DNA of 47,086 nt from JAAYCT01 sp964499575 (GCA_964499575.1 CAZCLK010000013.1:1-47086), one strand, 5' to 3'. Shown: positions 17,371 through 25,764, numbered from the stretch's first letter. Numbers and translations: made by a program. Notes: a model not told the origin generated them from the sequence alone.

Positions 17371-18199
17371 ACATCCCGGGATTCTTGCTGTATACGTGGA
17401 TCAGGATCTGATGGGGGATTTTGAAGGAATCGGCCTCCATATCGGACAGCATCGCCTCGTGCTCCGCCTGAAACCTCTGAATCGTCCCGGGGTCCATGGA
17501 TGCGGCCACGCCGCGGCAAGCCCGGATGCGTCCCATCCAGGAGTTTTTGTCAAACGGGATGTCTTCGACATAATTTTCAATCCGTCGAATTTGAAAATAG
17601 GGGAGCGACCAATCGGGAACACCGGACGACTGACGCGTGTACCCGCACCCCTGCCATACCGGATTATGCTTCAGGATCAATTCCTCGGTCTTTTGAGCGA
17701 TCTCGCTTTCGCCGGGGAGCCAGGCCATCCATACCGTCGCGAAAAGTCCGTCATCTTTTAAGATCCGCCGGATGACAGGAAGTACTTTTTCTTTGTCAAA
17801 GTACAAAAAACACTGTACGGCGGTCACCGCGTCAAAGTACTTGTCCGGGAAGGCTATCTCCTCCGCCGGTCCCACCGAAAAAGTCACCGGCAAGCCCTGC
17901 TCTTTACAGAGCCTCCGGGCTTCGCGAATCTGCGCGGAAGAGATGTCGACTCCATGGAATTGCCCGCCGAAACGGCACATATTGCGCGGAAAGACGCCGG
18001 TCCCCGTTCCGAGGTCGAGGACCGTACTTCCGCTTCGGCCGATGCCCGAGTCGAGCATTTTCGCGTAGAGGGATTCGGGATAGATGTCTCGATACAGTGC
18101 GTAATCCGCGGAGGTCTTGCCGAAGTCGAAGGGGTTACCGTTGTCTATGTCCGTATTTTTCATGGTGTGATTCCTCATGTCCGGATTCTTTTGATCCAA
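17369..18199 (-). CDS. Class I SAM-dependent methyltransferase
   Basis: 276 residues with the Rossmann methyltransferase core. Motif I is VLDLGTGTGVFPRNM, motif II contains FHGVDISSAQIREAR, and motif IV is FDAVTAVQCFLYFD. It belongs to the methyltransf_11/25-like group acting on small molecules or lipids; the substrate is unknown. The chosen start is TTG 18199, because AGGAG lies five bases before it. ATG codons at 18178 and 18163 are alternatives, the latter with AGGA upstream. Its 3' end overlaps the terminator of the convergent gene by two bases. Confidence 0.85.
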   Translation of the reverse strand: MDQKNPDMRNHTMKNTDIDNGNPFDFGKTSADYALYRDIYPESLYAKMLDSGIGRSGSTVLDLGTGTGVFPRNMCRFGGQFHGVDISSAQIREARRLCKEQGLPVTFSVGPAEEIAFPDKYFDAVTAVQCFLYFDKEKVLPVIRRILKDDGLFATVWMAWLPGESEIAQKTEELILKHNPVWQGCGYTRQSSGVPDWSLPYFQIRRIENYVEDIPFDKNSWMGRIRACRGVAASMDPGTIQRFQAEHEAMLSDMEADSFKIPHQILIHVYSKNPGM

Positions 18200-18276
18200 G
18201 TAATCTCCTGATCCGGCCGTTTTGCGGTCCGTGGTTATACGTCTTCAAAAACCGATAATATTTTGAATAATTCCAC

Positions 18277-18306
18277 AAAAAAAGACCCGGACTTCTCCGG
18301 GTCTTT
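18277..18306 (-). terminator. Intrinsic terminator after the HD-domain gene
   Basis: On the minus strand AAAGACCCGGA (18306-18296) pairs with TCCGGGTCTTT (18291-18281) around a four-base loop, and T residues run on to 18277. It lies 19 bases after the stop codon. Confidence 0.88.
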
Positions 18307-18324
18307 CATCATCCGGAACAGAAA

Positions 18325-19104
18325 TTACTTCGTCGGGGTCACCGTAAAGTTGTATTGTCTCATCACTTCGTCGTTCTCGTAGATCTTGGTCTGCCATCTG
18401 TTTGCGGTTTCGAGGACCATCGTCAAAGGATTCTCTTTGCCGCTGATCTGAGTACGGTCACCTTGATAGCAAATCGCCTGGGCTTCATCATCGGAGAGAA
18501 GCATGTACTGGGATACAAGGAACAAACTCCTCACGCCGACGCTCATCTGGACCAACTTGGGATTGATGATGTACGTAGCGGGTGCAGAACTTCTTCCGAG
18601 ACCCAAGCCCAAAGCGGATGTTGTAATCTTCTCCTCAAGCAGGAAGAGGGGCTTGCCCTCGACACCGACTTTGCCGACATCATGGAAAAGCGCGATGATG
18701 ATCGCCGATTCGTCGTCGAGCTGAGGCATCAGCGCATCTTTGATACGAAGGAGTTGCTTGGCGACTCCGACGGAATGAATCAGCAGACCCTTCTCATGCG
18801 CCATCGAGCCTTCCAGGGAAGCCGGCGACGTCATCCAGGAGGTTCTGTTCTCGAGGAAGTCGGCGAAGTGGTCGAATTCCGTCTTGCGCTTGATAATACG
18901 GGTCTTGAGATCCGCATACAACTCGTCAACGTTATCTTTGTTGACGACGATCATCGGCATGATGGCGGCGCCTGCCTTCGGTGCGCCCGGGGCCGCTGTG
19001 CTTGCTGCCGCAGCTCCCTGACCATCTGTGAAGTCATATTTGCATTTGGGGCAACGAATCGCCTGATTGGCGATGACCATTCCACAATCCGGACACTTTT
19101 TCAT
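18325..19104 (-). CDS. HD-domain protein with N-terminal zinc ribbon
   Basis: 259 residues. The N-terminus is a short zinc ribbon with cysteine pairs CPDC and CPKC (first 25 residues), followed by an Ala/Gly/Pro-rich linker. The rest contains an HD-type metal phosphohydrolase core: HSVGVAKQLL then the diagnostic HD pair in ALFHDVGKVG. HD proteins hydrolyse nucleotides or phosphate esters; the substrate here is unknown. GAGGAGG six bases before ATG 19104 fixes the start. A promoter lies at 19182-19210 and a strong terminator at the 3' end, so it is probably a single-gene unit. Such zinc-ribbon/HD architectures may bind nucleic acid, which is inference. Confidence 0.83.
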   Translation of the reverse strand: MKKCPDCGMVIANQAIRCPKCKYDFTDGQGAAAASTAAPGAPKAGAAIMPMIVVNKDNVDELYADLKTRIIKRKTEFDHFADFLENRTSWMTSPASLEGSMAHEKGLLIHSVGVAKQLLRIKDALMPQLDDESAIIIALFHDVGKVGVEGKPLFLLEEKITTSALGLGLGRSSAPATYIINPKLVQMSVGVRSLFLVSQYMLLSDDEAQAICYQGDRTQISGKENPLTMVLETANRWQTKIYENDEVMRQYNFTVTPTK

Positions 19105-19181
19105 GTGAACCTCCTCGTAATGCAGAGTACCTTCGGAGTCGATTCGATACTTCCGGCGGGTCCGCATAATTCTATAGGATT

Positions 19182-19210
19182 ATTCTACATCGAAAAATTG
19201 CTCCATACAA
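19182..19210 (-). promoter_or_regulatory. Promoter of the HD-domain gene
   Basis: Minus strand: TTGTAT (19210-19205), spacer 17, TAGAAT (19187-19182). The start codon is about 80 bases downstream. Nothing else is seen in the 260 bases between the HD gene and the metzincin-like gene. Confidence 0.55.
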
Positions 19211-19367
19211 TATCAAAGGATGTTGTCAGAAAGCCGAATATGGCGAAAATTTGAATCAATTTACAACTTGGACATGATTGAGCGGCCGAAAAACAGGGCG
19301 GATCCATCGTTTGGGTCCCCGAATCATTTCTGCGGGAATCGGCGCGCGTTCATCCGCAACGCGATAT

Positions 19368-20267
19368 TTATGCCCGGCTCTTCCGGACCTTGTTGAAAAG
19401 AGGCGTAAAGATCAACTTCAGGGACCTTCGGACACCCGAAAAAAATACGGAAGCGATGAATTTCCTGGGAAAATACTGCATCCGGTTTTTCAGATGAGCG
19501 GTCAGCACCATTTCGAGTTCCTCGGGCTGGACCTGACGGTTATGACACATCATGAAATTTCCGGTGTCGGGTGCCTCGTAATAGAAACGGTAATTGGCTC
19601 CGTACGCATCGCCGATCCCCATCAGATGACCGATTTCATGGGCTCCGGTCTGTTGAAAGGAGTGGCGGTTCAACTTCTTCTGAAGAACGACCTTGCCCGG
19701 ATGATTCCTGGACCAGTTCAGGTGCGTCGATTCCAGTTGATAATATTTAAAAAAACCCCAGTACCATCGCCACGGCGGGCTCAGAACATGCGCGGGGAAA
19801 GAGTGGAACAAGGTGAATGTGACCATGAAAAAACGTTGTTTCGGGTATTCGTTGATCGCTTCCGGACTTCCGTAACGAATAAACTCAACAATTACGCGCG
19901 CCGAAGGAGCCTCGGGGATCAATTCTTCCTCATGGGGATTGTTCTCATTCGTCAGCACCCGAAAACTTGCCTTGGCCTTCGCCCGCTCGTACCCGTCGTC
20001 CGCTATCCATTTAAAAGTGTACTTGCCTGCCCAATTCGTGCGGATTCCCGCCTCGAAAATGTCGGCATACGTAATATTCGTACCGGGAAAGTATCGGAGC
20101 ATCTGTTTTTTGTAACGAACGAAATAGCGGATCCGAAGTTTGTTTCCGGTGATGTGCATTTGTACGGGCGCGCGTTGAAGATCCCGGTAGCGAATCGGGA
20201 AACGTTGTTCCAGCGTCTGCAGGGGCGCCATGGGAGCGGATTCGACCGAATTGGATTCTCGCGCCAT
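19368..20267 (-). CDS. Metzincin-like putative zinc metalloprotease, no signal peptide
   Basis: 299 residues, not assignable to a named gene. Residues 210-220 read HEIGHLMGIGD, a fit to the metzincin zinc site HExxHxxGxxD with Asp as third ligand, as in snapalysins. A Met-Met pair in NFMMCHN (239-240) stands where the Met-turn would be. The N-terminal half contains YADIFEAGIRTNWAGKYTF, which resembles a lead-in domain seen in uncharacterised proteases or effectors. No signal peptide or membrane segment is visible; the start MARESNS is charged. The C-terminus is basic and aromatic. The function as a protease is inferred from the motif. The ribosome binding site is weak (AAAGG). Confidence 0.65.
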   Translation of the reverse strand: MARESNSVESAPMAPLQTLEQRFPIRYRDLQRAPVQMHITGNKLRIRYFVRYKKQMLRYFPGTNITYADIFEAGIRTNWAGKYTFKWIADDGYERAKAKASFRVLTNENNPHEEELIPEAPSARVIVEFIRYGSPEAINEYPKQRFFMVTFTLFHSFPAHVLSPPWRWYWGFFKYYQLESTHLNWSRNHPGKVVLQKKLNRHSFQQTGAHEIGHLMGIGDAYGANYRFYYEAPDTGNFMMCHNRQVQPEELEMVLTAHLKNRMQYFPRKFIASVFFSGVRRSLKLIFTPLFNKVRKSRA

Positions 20268-20343
20268 CAGTTAACCGGGCCTTTCGATTTTTACAATTTG
20301 ATTTTAGCATATCACAGAGGGAACCGATACACCCGAATTGAGA

Positions 20344-20527
20344 TATAATAGGTCTGGGAAATAAGAGATACCGACGGGGGGCGTCGGTATCTGTAAGGAG
20401 GGTGTTATGAAGTAAGGAGTCTTTGCTCGATACGACTTCATCATAACAACCAATTGTTTCCGCAGCATTCAATCCGGGTGAATAGAGTGTTAAGGATGGT
20501 AGGCAGAATTGCGGCAAGGAGAAGAAC
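20344..20527 (+). promoter_or_regulatory. -10 box and structured leader with a two-codon ORF
   Basis: TATAAT (20344-20349) is followed by a perfect 10-bp hairpin, AGATACCGAC (20366-20375) and GTCGGTATCT (20383-20392), with a G-rich loop. Directly after it comes AAGGAGGG (20395-20402), five bases later ATG AAG TAA (20407-20415), then a second AAGGAG. Positions 20403-20444 can fold through TGTTAT-GAAGT with ACTTC-ATAACA. The combination looks like a regulatory leader for the following genes. No known riboswitch class was recognised, and the -35 box is poor. Confidence 0.45.
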
Positions 20528-20791
20528 GTGATTAAACTCGAAGGAAAACTCTTCAAGGCCAACCTCATGATCGCCGATCAAATCGTGATCGTCGACGGGA
20601 GCAAAGAGACCTTTGTCAAGGAGTTGGAACAGGCATTGATCCGCCTGTGCAAAGCCCTGGAGATTCCGATCCCGCTCTGGCTGTCGAAAAATACACGCGA
20701 ATTCGCCGCGTTTCACCAGACGATCTTTTTTGCGGAACAGTATACGGAACCGGTCGCTTTCGATCGGTTCCAGATCCGCTGGATCGATTAA
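20528..20791 (+). CDS. Small conserved hypothetical protein
   Basis: 87 residues, starting at GTG with AAGGAG six bases upstream. It has no signal peptide, membrane segment or cysteine. It resembles small proteins of unknown function from other Clostridia: a beta-rich start (MIKLEGKLFKANLMIADQIV), a helical middle, and a C-terminal PLWLSKNTREFAAF / EPVAFDRFQIRWID pattern. It is the first gene after the structured leader, and mazG follows 31 bases later, so all may be one operon. The function is not known. Confidence 0.7.
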   Translation: MIKLEGKLFKANLMIADQIVIVDGSKETFVKELEQALIRLCKALEIPIPLWLSKNTREFAAFHQTIFFAEQYTEPVAFDRFQIRWID

Positions 20792-20822
20792 TCCGCGACT
20801 GCGAACGGGAAAGGGTATTTTT

Positions 20823-21689
20823 ATGAAGAACACATGGGGTTTGTCCGAAAGTGGAACATTTGACTCCGCGGACTTAAGGGCAATCATGGAGCGACTGCTC
20901 GGACCGGGCGGTTGTCCGTGGGATCGCGCCCAAACGCATGAGAGCATTCGGAAGAATCTGATCGAGGAAGCCTATGAGACGGTTGACGCGATCGATACCG
21001 GGGATCCGGACCGCATCAAGGACGAGTTGGGGGACGTTTTGCTTCAGGTATATTTTCACGCGGCGATGGCGGAGCGGGACGGCGCGTTTTCGGTGGACGA
21101 CGTAGCGGACAATATTTGCAGGAAACTGATCTCGCGGCACACACACATTTTCGGGAATGATCGCGCGGATTCGCCGGAAGCTGTGCTGTCGGTCTGGGAG
21201 AAGAACAAGATGCTCGAAAAGAAACACAGCACGTTTTCCCAGACTTTACGCGATGTGCCTGCCGGATTGCCGGCGCTGATGAAAAGCGAGAAACTTCAGA
21301 AGAGAGCCGCCAAGTCCGGATTTGACTGGCCGGACGCCGCCGGAGCGCGGGAGAAAATCGACGAGGAGCTGGACGAGACCGAACGGGAGCTGATCTCGGA
21401 CGGTGCGTTGTCCTATAAGAAGGTGGATCCGAACCAGGAGCCCGGGCGGTATGCGCGATTGGAGTCGGAAATCGGCGATCTTTTATTTGCCGTGGTCAAT
21501 TATGCCCGCCTGCTGGGCGTGGATCCGGAGGTCGCTCTGAACGGAGCCAACGGACGGTTTACGAAGCGCTTTTCGCTCATGGAAGAAGAGGCGACGCGGC
21601 GCGGCACGGCACTCGGCGGGCAAAGCCTTGAGAAACTGGACGAATTATGGGAATACGCTAAAGAAAGAGAACATGAAAATGAGGGTTGA
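20823..21689 (+). CDS. mazG: Nucleoside triphosphate pyrophosphohydrolase MazG
   Basis: Hydrolyses (d)NTPs to NMP and pyrophosphate, limiting mutagenic or starvation-altered nucleotide pools. 288 residues with two MazG domains. The first has GGCPWDRAQTHESIRKNLIEE followed by DELGDVLLQVYFHA, which supplies the Mg-binding EExxE and ExxD set. The second (about 150-288) repeats the pattern with EIGDLLFAVVNYARLL. ATG 20823 is used because AAAGGG precedes it; the upstream frame overlaps the small unknown gene. It overlaps rqcP and matches the yabN-yabO-divIC order of Bacillus. Confidence 0.95.
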   Translation: MKNTWGLSESGTFDSADLRAIMERLLGPGGCPWDRAQTHESIRKNLIEEAYETVDAIDTGDPDRIKDELGDVLLQVYFHAAMAERDGAFSVDDVADNICRKLISRHTHIFGNDRADSPEAVLSVWEKNKMLEKKHSTFSQTLRDVPAGLPALMKSEKLQKRAAKSGFDWPDAAGAREKIDEELDETERELISDGALSYKKVDPNQEPGRYARLESEIGDLLFAVVNYARLLGVDPEVALNGANGRFTKRFSLMEEEATRRGTALGGQSLEKLDELWEYAKEREHENEG

Positions 21690-21936
21690 TAAGTTTCTTA
21701 AAGTCTCGCGGATTATCAAGCGGCGGACCGTTGCCAACGAGGTGTGCGCGGCGGGCAGAGTCCGCATAAACGGCAGATCCGCAAAGCCGTCGGCGGAGGT
21801 TATGCAAGGAGACCGGATCGATATCGTTTTCGGTAACGGCGTGACGTCAATCCGGGTGTTGTCGACTCAGGAAACAGTGCGAAAGAACGACGCGGCGGAC
21901 ATGTACGAGATCCTGCCGCAGGACGCTGAACCGTAA
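21679..21936 (+). CDS. rqcP: S4-domain ribosome quality-control protein RqcP (YabO)
   Basis: 85-residue S4 RNA-binding protein that in Bacillus binds stalled 50S subunits with RqcH and helps add alanine tails to the stuck peptide. The whole protein is the S4 fold: MRVDKFLKVSRIIKRRT, then AAGRVRINGRSAKPSAEV and the closing AADMYEIL. ATG 21679 matches the family N-terminus; ATG 21673 is an alternative. Either overlaps the end of mazG, indicating translational coupling. The sporulation genes yabP and yabQ, which follow it in Bacillus, are missing here. Confidence 0.93.
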   Translation: MRVDKFLKVSRIIKRRTVANEVCAAGRVRINGRSAKPSAEVMQGDRIDIVFGNGVTSIRVLSTQETVRKNDAADMYEILPQDAEP

Positions 21937-22040
21937 TGCTGATCATGTGTCGAATCAGCGGCTTCAATTACCTTGGCGTTACAAAGATGTGACATGTTCG
22001 GTTTTTTGAGAAAAGGCGCCTGGTTTTTGCATAAACGACA

Positions 22041-22069
22041 TTGAACTGATCCCTGAGAATCAATACAAT
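22041..22069 (+). promoter_or_regulatory. Promoter of the FtsB/DivIC gene
   Basis: TTGAAC (22041-22046), spacer 17, TACAAT (22064-22069). It lies 40 bases before the ATG, so this division gene can be expressed independently of mazG-rqcP. Confidence 0.6.
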
Positions 22070-22109
22070 ACGGGTAGAATAGGGACAAACGAAGAGAGGA
22101 CGGCTGTAC

Positions 22110-22436
22110 ATGGCTTCCGGAACAAAGACGCACGGTTATCCCGCCAATTTCGGCCGGAGTCGGTATCCGGTCGCGCGCGTGATCGTCACCGTACTGTTTC
22201 TTATTCTGATCGCTATAGTCGGTTCGATGCTCCTTCGGCAGAACGATACCTATGAACGAGTGGCGGCACGTGCCGACGAACTGGTCCGGTTGGAGCGCGA
22301 GGCGATCGCCGAGAACGAGTACGCCAACGGTCTTAAGAATATGGTCGGGTCTGACGATTATATCGAGCAGGTCGCGAGGGATCAACTCGGGCTTGTCAAG
22401 CCGGGCGAGACCGTCTATAAAACCGAAGGGCAATAA
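22110..22436 (+). CDS. FtsB/DivIC septum formation initiator
   Basis: 108-residue bitopic cell-division protein that links FtsL and FtsQ/DivIB in the divisome. A cytoplasmic basic N-terminus is followed by a transmembrane helix (about 22-42, VARVIVTVLFLILIAIVGSM). A coiled coil follows (RVAARADELVRLEREAIAENE), with the family end motif DDYIEQVARDQLGLVKPGE. The position after mazG-rqcP is the conserved location of divIC. AGAGAGG serves as ribosome binding site. A terminator follows. Confidence 0.92.
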   Translation: MASGTKTHGYPANFGRSRYPVARVIVTVLFLILIAIVGSMLLRQNDTYERVAARADELVRLEREAIAENEYANGLKNMVGSDDYIEQVARDQLGLVKPGETVYKTEGQ

Positions 22437-22457
22437 GCTTGCGGTTGTGTCACTGAC

Positions 22458-22483
22458 GCCGCGTCGTGAGGCGCGGCTTTTTT
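22458..22483 (+). terminator. Intrinsic terminator after ftsB/divIC
   Basis: GCCGCG (22458-22463) pairs with CGCGGC (22472-22477) and is followed by six T residues (22478-22483). recR converges from the other side, ten bases away. Confidence 0.75.
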
Positions 22484-22492
22484 GCGGGAAAA

Positions 22493-23092
22493 TTAAAATT
22501 CATGTCTGGCCCGCATCGCCTTGGAGAGCGTCACGTCGTCGGCAAATTCCAAGTCGGATCCCATCGGCAGACCGGAGGCGATCCGGGTTACGCGAATGCC
22601 GGACGGCTTAATCAATCTGGCAATATAAAGAGCGGTCGCTTCGCCTTCGGCCGTCTGATTCGTGGCGATAATCACCTCGCGAATCGTATTGTTTTTCTGT
22701 AAACGGGTGATCAGTTCTTTCAATTTGAGTGCTTCCAAACCCACATTCTGAAGCGGGGAGTATACGCCGTGAAGAACGTGGTATAAGCCCCGGTAATCGC
22801 GCATTCTTTCCATCGTCGATACATCGCGGGGGTTTTCGACCACGCATACCGTCGTTTGATCGCGATTCGGGTCCGAACAGACCAGGCAGGGATCGCGGTC
22901 CGTGTAGTTTTGGCAAACAGAACACAAACACACTGATTCGCGTGCCGACACAATCGAATCCGCCAGCGCCTGTGCGTCGCCGGAGGGCATGGAAAGAATA
23001 TGAAAAGCAAGTCGCTGAGCGGACTTGCCCCCGATTCCGGGCAGTTTTCCGAGCTCAGCGATCAGCCGGGCAATCGTCGGAGCATATCGCAT
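22493..23092 (-). CDS. recR: Recombination mediator RecR
   Basis: Works with RecO (and RecF) to load RecA on single-stranded DNA at gaps. 199 residues, standard length. The N-terminal helix-hairpin-helix is LGKLPGIGGKSAQRLAFH, followed by a four-cysteine zinc finger (CLCSVCQNYT then DPCLVC). The Toprim domain has VVENPRDV, TNQTAEGEATALYIARL and the C-terminal Walker-like RIASGLPMGSDLEFADDVTL. It ends the minus-strand dnaX-ybaB-recR cluster found throughout bacteria. Confidence 0.97.
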   Translation of the reverse strand: MRYAPTIARLIAELGKLPGIGGKSAQRLAFHILSMPSGDAQALADSIVSARESVCLCSVCQNYTDRDPCLVCSDPNRDQTTVCVVENPRDVSTMERMRDYRGLYHVLHGVYSPLQNVGLEALKLKELITRLQKNNTIREVIIATNQTAEGEATALYIARLIKPSGIRVTRIASGLPMGSDLEFADDVTLSKAMRARHEF

Positions 23093-23102
23093 CGTTTACC
23101 TC

Positions 23103-23447
23103 TCAGAAGGGCATCTTCATGCCGCCGGTGACCTTGCCCATTTTTGACTCGGAAAAATCTTCGAGCTTTCTTTGGGCTTCGTTATACGCCGCTACGATCA
23201 TATCCTGAAGCATTTCGACATCATTCGGATCTACGGCCGAAGGGTCGATGGTCAATTCCTTCATCTCATGATCTCCGCCGATTACCACCTTGACGACTCC
23301 GCCGCCCGATGTCGCATCGAAAAGAGCGTTTTTAATTTCGTCCTGAGCCTGTTGGGCGGCCTGCTGCATCTTCTGAGCCTGCTGTAACAACTGATTCATG
23401 TTCGAGCCGCCGCCGCCGGGCAAGCCCCGAAAACCACCTTTACCCAT
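23103..23447 (-). CDS. YbaB/EbfC nucleoid-associated protein
   Basis: 114-residue DNA-binding protein of the YbaB/EbfC family, a homodimer with a tweezer-like shape. The N-terminus is Gly/Pro-rich, then a long Gln/Ala helix (LLQQAQKMQQAAQQAQDEI) and the core GGGVVKVVIGGDHEMKELTI with DPNDVEMLQDMIVAAYNEA. It lies between dnaX and recR, its almost universal position, with 10- and 30-base gaps, so the three are surely one operon. Confidence 0.95.
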   Translation of the reverse strand: MGKGGFRGLPGGGGSNMNQLLQQAQKMQQAAQQAQDEIKNALFDATSGGGVVKVVIGGDHEMKELTIDPSAVDPNDVEMLQDMIVAAYNEAQRKLEDFSESKMGKVTGGMKMPF

Positions 23448-23477
23448 TTGATCGTTCCTCCTTGCTGAATTGCGACC

Positions 23478-25595
23478 TTAATCCCCGGCCTTTAAATCGT
23501 CTGTCGTTTGAAGCTCAACCCCGTTTTGCTCGGCGAAGGCCTTGATTTTTCCGACCCAATCCGGTACCGGCCGATCCGTAACGGATTTGTCCGCTGTCAA
23601 CGATCCGGAGTCCGTGTCGCTGTCCGTCGTCAGACGAAGGTCCCGAATGCCGGTGATGAGGGTCAGGACATCCTCTTTGATTTTCTTATATTCGTTTCGC
23701 GGTGTCAATTGATCGATGTACGGGCGCATGATGTCCGGAAAAACGACCCGAAGCTCATCTTCCCGAATCTCGACGCGCGCGTGTCTCATCTGCAGGGCTT
23801 CCAGAAACATCGTTTCTTCCCAACGCTTCATCAAAATATCCCATAAATCCTTTATGGACCGTGTTTCGGAGGAACCCGGTGCGGTCTCCGGCGCAGTCTT
23901 TTCATCCGGCGCGGTATCCGGCGCAATCACCCTATCCGGTGCATCCGTCCCTCCATCCGGAGATAGTTGGATCGTCTCTTCTTCGGCTTGCGATAACGGA
24001 TGCTTCTGAGAATCGGTGACCGGTTCTCCGGCGGATTCGGCCGGCCGGTCTCCGGTAAAATGATCCGAAGCGTAATCGGTATCCGGGATGACCGGAGGCA
24101 GAGGAATATTCGGGTTACGGACCGACGGCCCCGAAGTAACGACGGAAAGATTGGTGACCGGTCGCTGGACCGGGGGTACGGGCTCCGCCGCGCGGGTCAA
24201 ATTCGGTGTGACCGGCGCAATCCTCGATAAGTCGGAAGCGGAGGATGACGGCGCTTGTCCTTCGGAGGTCATCGCTCTTAAAATCTCATCCCGGAGCGGC
24301 ACATCTTCCGGATCGGCATCCGGCGGAGGGATCAGATCCGGTACCGGTCCGCCGGCGGGAAGGGCTTCTTCATGTACAAAATCAACGGGCGGAGGAGCCG
24401 GATGCGGCGCGGGTTCGACAGCGGAAGGGGTACCGGCCGGTTCGTTTTGCGCAATGGACCCGACGGTGTCGGGTTCCTTTGCGCGTGCGGATACGACCTG
24501 CTTGCCCATATTCTCGGACCCGAGAGCCAGAAGGGCGATTTCAAAGGATGTGCGCATGTCCGGCGACCACTTCAATTCGGAGGCAAGATCCGACAGGCGG
24601 GTAATCACGCGAAGAATGGCGTCTTTGGATACGCAATCGGATAAACGGCGCATTTCGACGAAAGATTCCGCCGTGGCACGCACAAGATTTTCGGGGCGGC
24701 GGGAGATGCCGACGACCAATAAATCCCTGAAATACCGTGCAAGATCGAGGGTGAAGCGAAGGATGTCGCGCCCGTCCATGATCAGACGATCGCACAGCTC
24801 GATGATGTCGACGGATTTTCCGCTTAGGATTGATTCCGCCATCGAAAGGAGAAACCGGTCGTCAACGACACCGGTCATCCGGATGACGTCGTCTCTTTGA
24901 ATAACGGAGGAAAAATCTCCGCTTACCTGATCGAGGAGCGAGATCGCGTCGCGCAGAGCGCCGTCGGAAAGCTTGGCGATGGTCTCGAGCGCCTCGTCCC
25001 GGACCGGAATGCCGTTCTTGTCAGAGATGTCGCGAAGGCGTTCTACGATCGCTTCCAAGGGTATTCTTCGAAAATCATACCGCTGGCATCTCGAGATAAT
25101 CGTCGCGGGGATTCGATGCGGCTCGGTTGTGGCAAGAATGAAAACCGCATGCGCGGGGGGCTCCTCGAGCGTCTTGAGCAGGGCGTTGAATGCCCCGGTC
25201 GAAAGCATGTGCACCTCGTCGACGATGTACACTTTGTATTTGGCCCTTGACGGCATGAAAAGCACTTCGTCGCAGACCCGGCGGATATTATCGACGCTGT
25301 TGTTGGAAGCGGCATCCATCTCGATGACATCTATGAGAGAACCGTCCAGTATACCCGTACAGATTTCGCACCGGTTGCAGGGATTCCCGTTATCCGGATT
25401 AAGACAGTTGATCGCCCGTGAGAGAATCTTGGCAACCGATGTCTTACCTGTGCCGCGCGTCCCGCTGAACAGGTACGCATGAGCGATTTGTCCGGTAGCG
25501 ACCGATTGACGAAGTGCCGTGACGATATGTTTTTGCTCGACGACCTCGTCAAAAGTCATCGGACGAAATTGCCGGTACAGCGCCAGATGCTCCAT
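23478..25595 (-). CDS. dnaX: DNA polymerase III subunit gamma/tau
   Basis: Clamp-loader subunit, 705 residues. The AAA+ module has Walker A SGTRGTGKTS (about 44-53), the zinc cysteines C64, C73, C76 and C79, Walker B YIVDEVHML (about 123-131) and the sensor region ATTEPHRIPATIISRCQRY. Domain III follows. About 400-600 is a long Pro/Ala/Asp-rich linker, and the C-terminus holds the tau-like polymerase-binding domain. The frame stays open to 25724 through the SRP RNA gene, but ATG 25595 has GGAGG before it and the universal MEHLALYRQFRP start. No obvious frameshift signal for a separate gamma form was seen. Confidence 0.96.
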   Translation of the reverse strand: MEHLALYRQFRPMTFDEVVEQKHIVTALRQSVATGQIAHAYLFSGTRGTGKTSVAKILSRAINCLNPDNGNPCNRCEICTGILDGSLIDVIEMDAASNNSVDNIRRVCDEVLFMPSRAKYKVYIVDEVHMLSTGAFNALLKTLEEPPAHAVFILATTEPHRIPATIISRCQRYDFRRIPLEAIVERLRDISDKNGIPVRDEALETIAKLSDGALRDAISLLDQVSGDFSSVIQRDDVIRMTGVVDDRFLLSMAESILSGKSVDIIELCDRLIMDGRDILRFTLDLARYFRDLLVVGISRRPENLVRATAESFVEMRRLSDCVSKDAILRVITRLSDLASELKWSPDMRTSFEIALLALGSENMGKQVVSARAKEPDTVGSIAQNEPAGTPSAVEPAPHPAPPPVDFVHEEALPAGGPVPDLIPPPDADPEDVPLRDEILRAMTSEGQAPSSSASDLSRIAPVTPNLTRAAEPVPPVQRPVTNLSVVTSGPSVRNPNIPLPPVIPDTDYASDHFTGDRPAESAGEPVTDSQKHPLSQAEEETIQLSPDGGTDAPDRVIAPDTAPDEKTAPETAPGSSETRSIKDLWDILMKRWEETMFLEALQMRHARVEIREDELRVVFPDIMRPYIDQLTPRNEYKKIKEDVLTLITGIRDLRLTTDSDTDSGSLTADKSVTDRPVPDWVGKIKAFAEQNGVELQTTDDLKAGD

Positions 25596-25624
25596 AGGAA
25601 ACCTCCGGGAAAGGATAAAAAGTC

Positions 25625-25764
25625 GTCCCGCCCGGTCTGCGGTCGGCAACAGGCACCCTCGCGGCACCTGTGAATGACCGCTTACTGCTGCTTCCTTCCG
25701 GACCTGACAGGGTTCACGGGTCACATCGCACGAGACCCGCAGCCGACCGCAGACCGGACGGGAC
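25625..25764 (-). ncRNA. ffs: Signal recognition particle RNA (small, 4.5S-type)
   Basis: Read on the minus strand, the invariant Ffh-binding tip occurs as GTCAGGTCCGGAAGGAAGC followed by AGCAG. The flanks pair over the whole length: the ends at 25764 and 25625 form a stem of more than 20 bp with one mismatch (GCCGACCGCAGACCGG with its complement). About 140 nucleotides is the short form without an Alu domain. T residues directly after the 3' end make the terminal helix a terminator. The dnaX ATG lies 30 bases further on. Confidence 0.93.

Noticed and set aside
25596..25724. N-terminal extension of DnaX
   Set aside because: The in-frame extension is the translated SRP RNA gene; the ribosome binding site and family start are at 25595.
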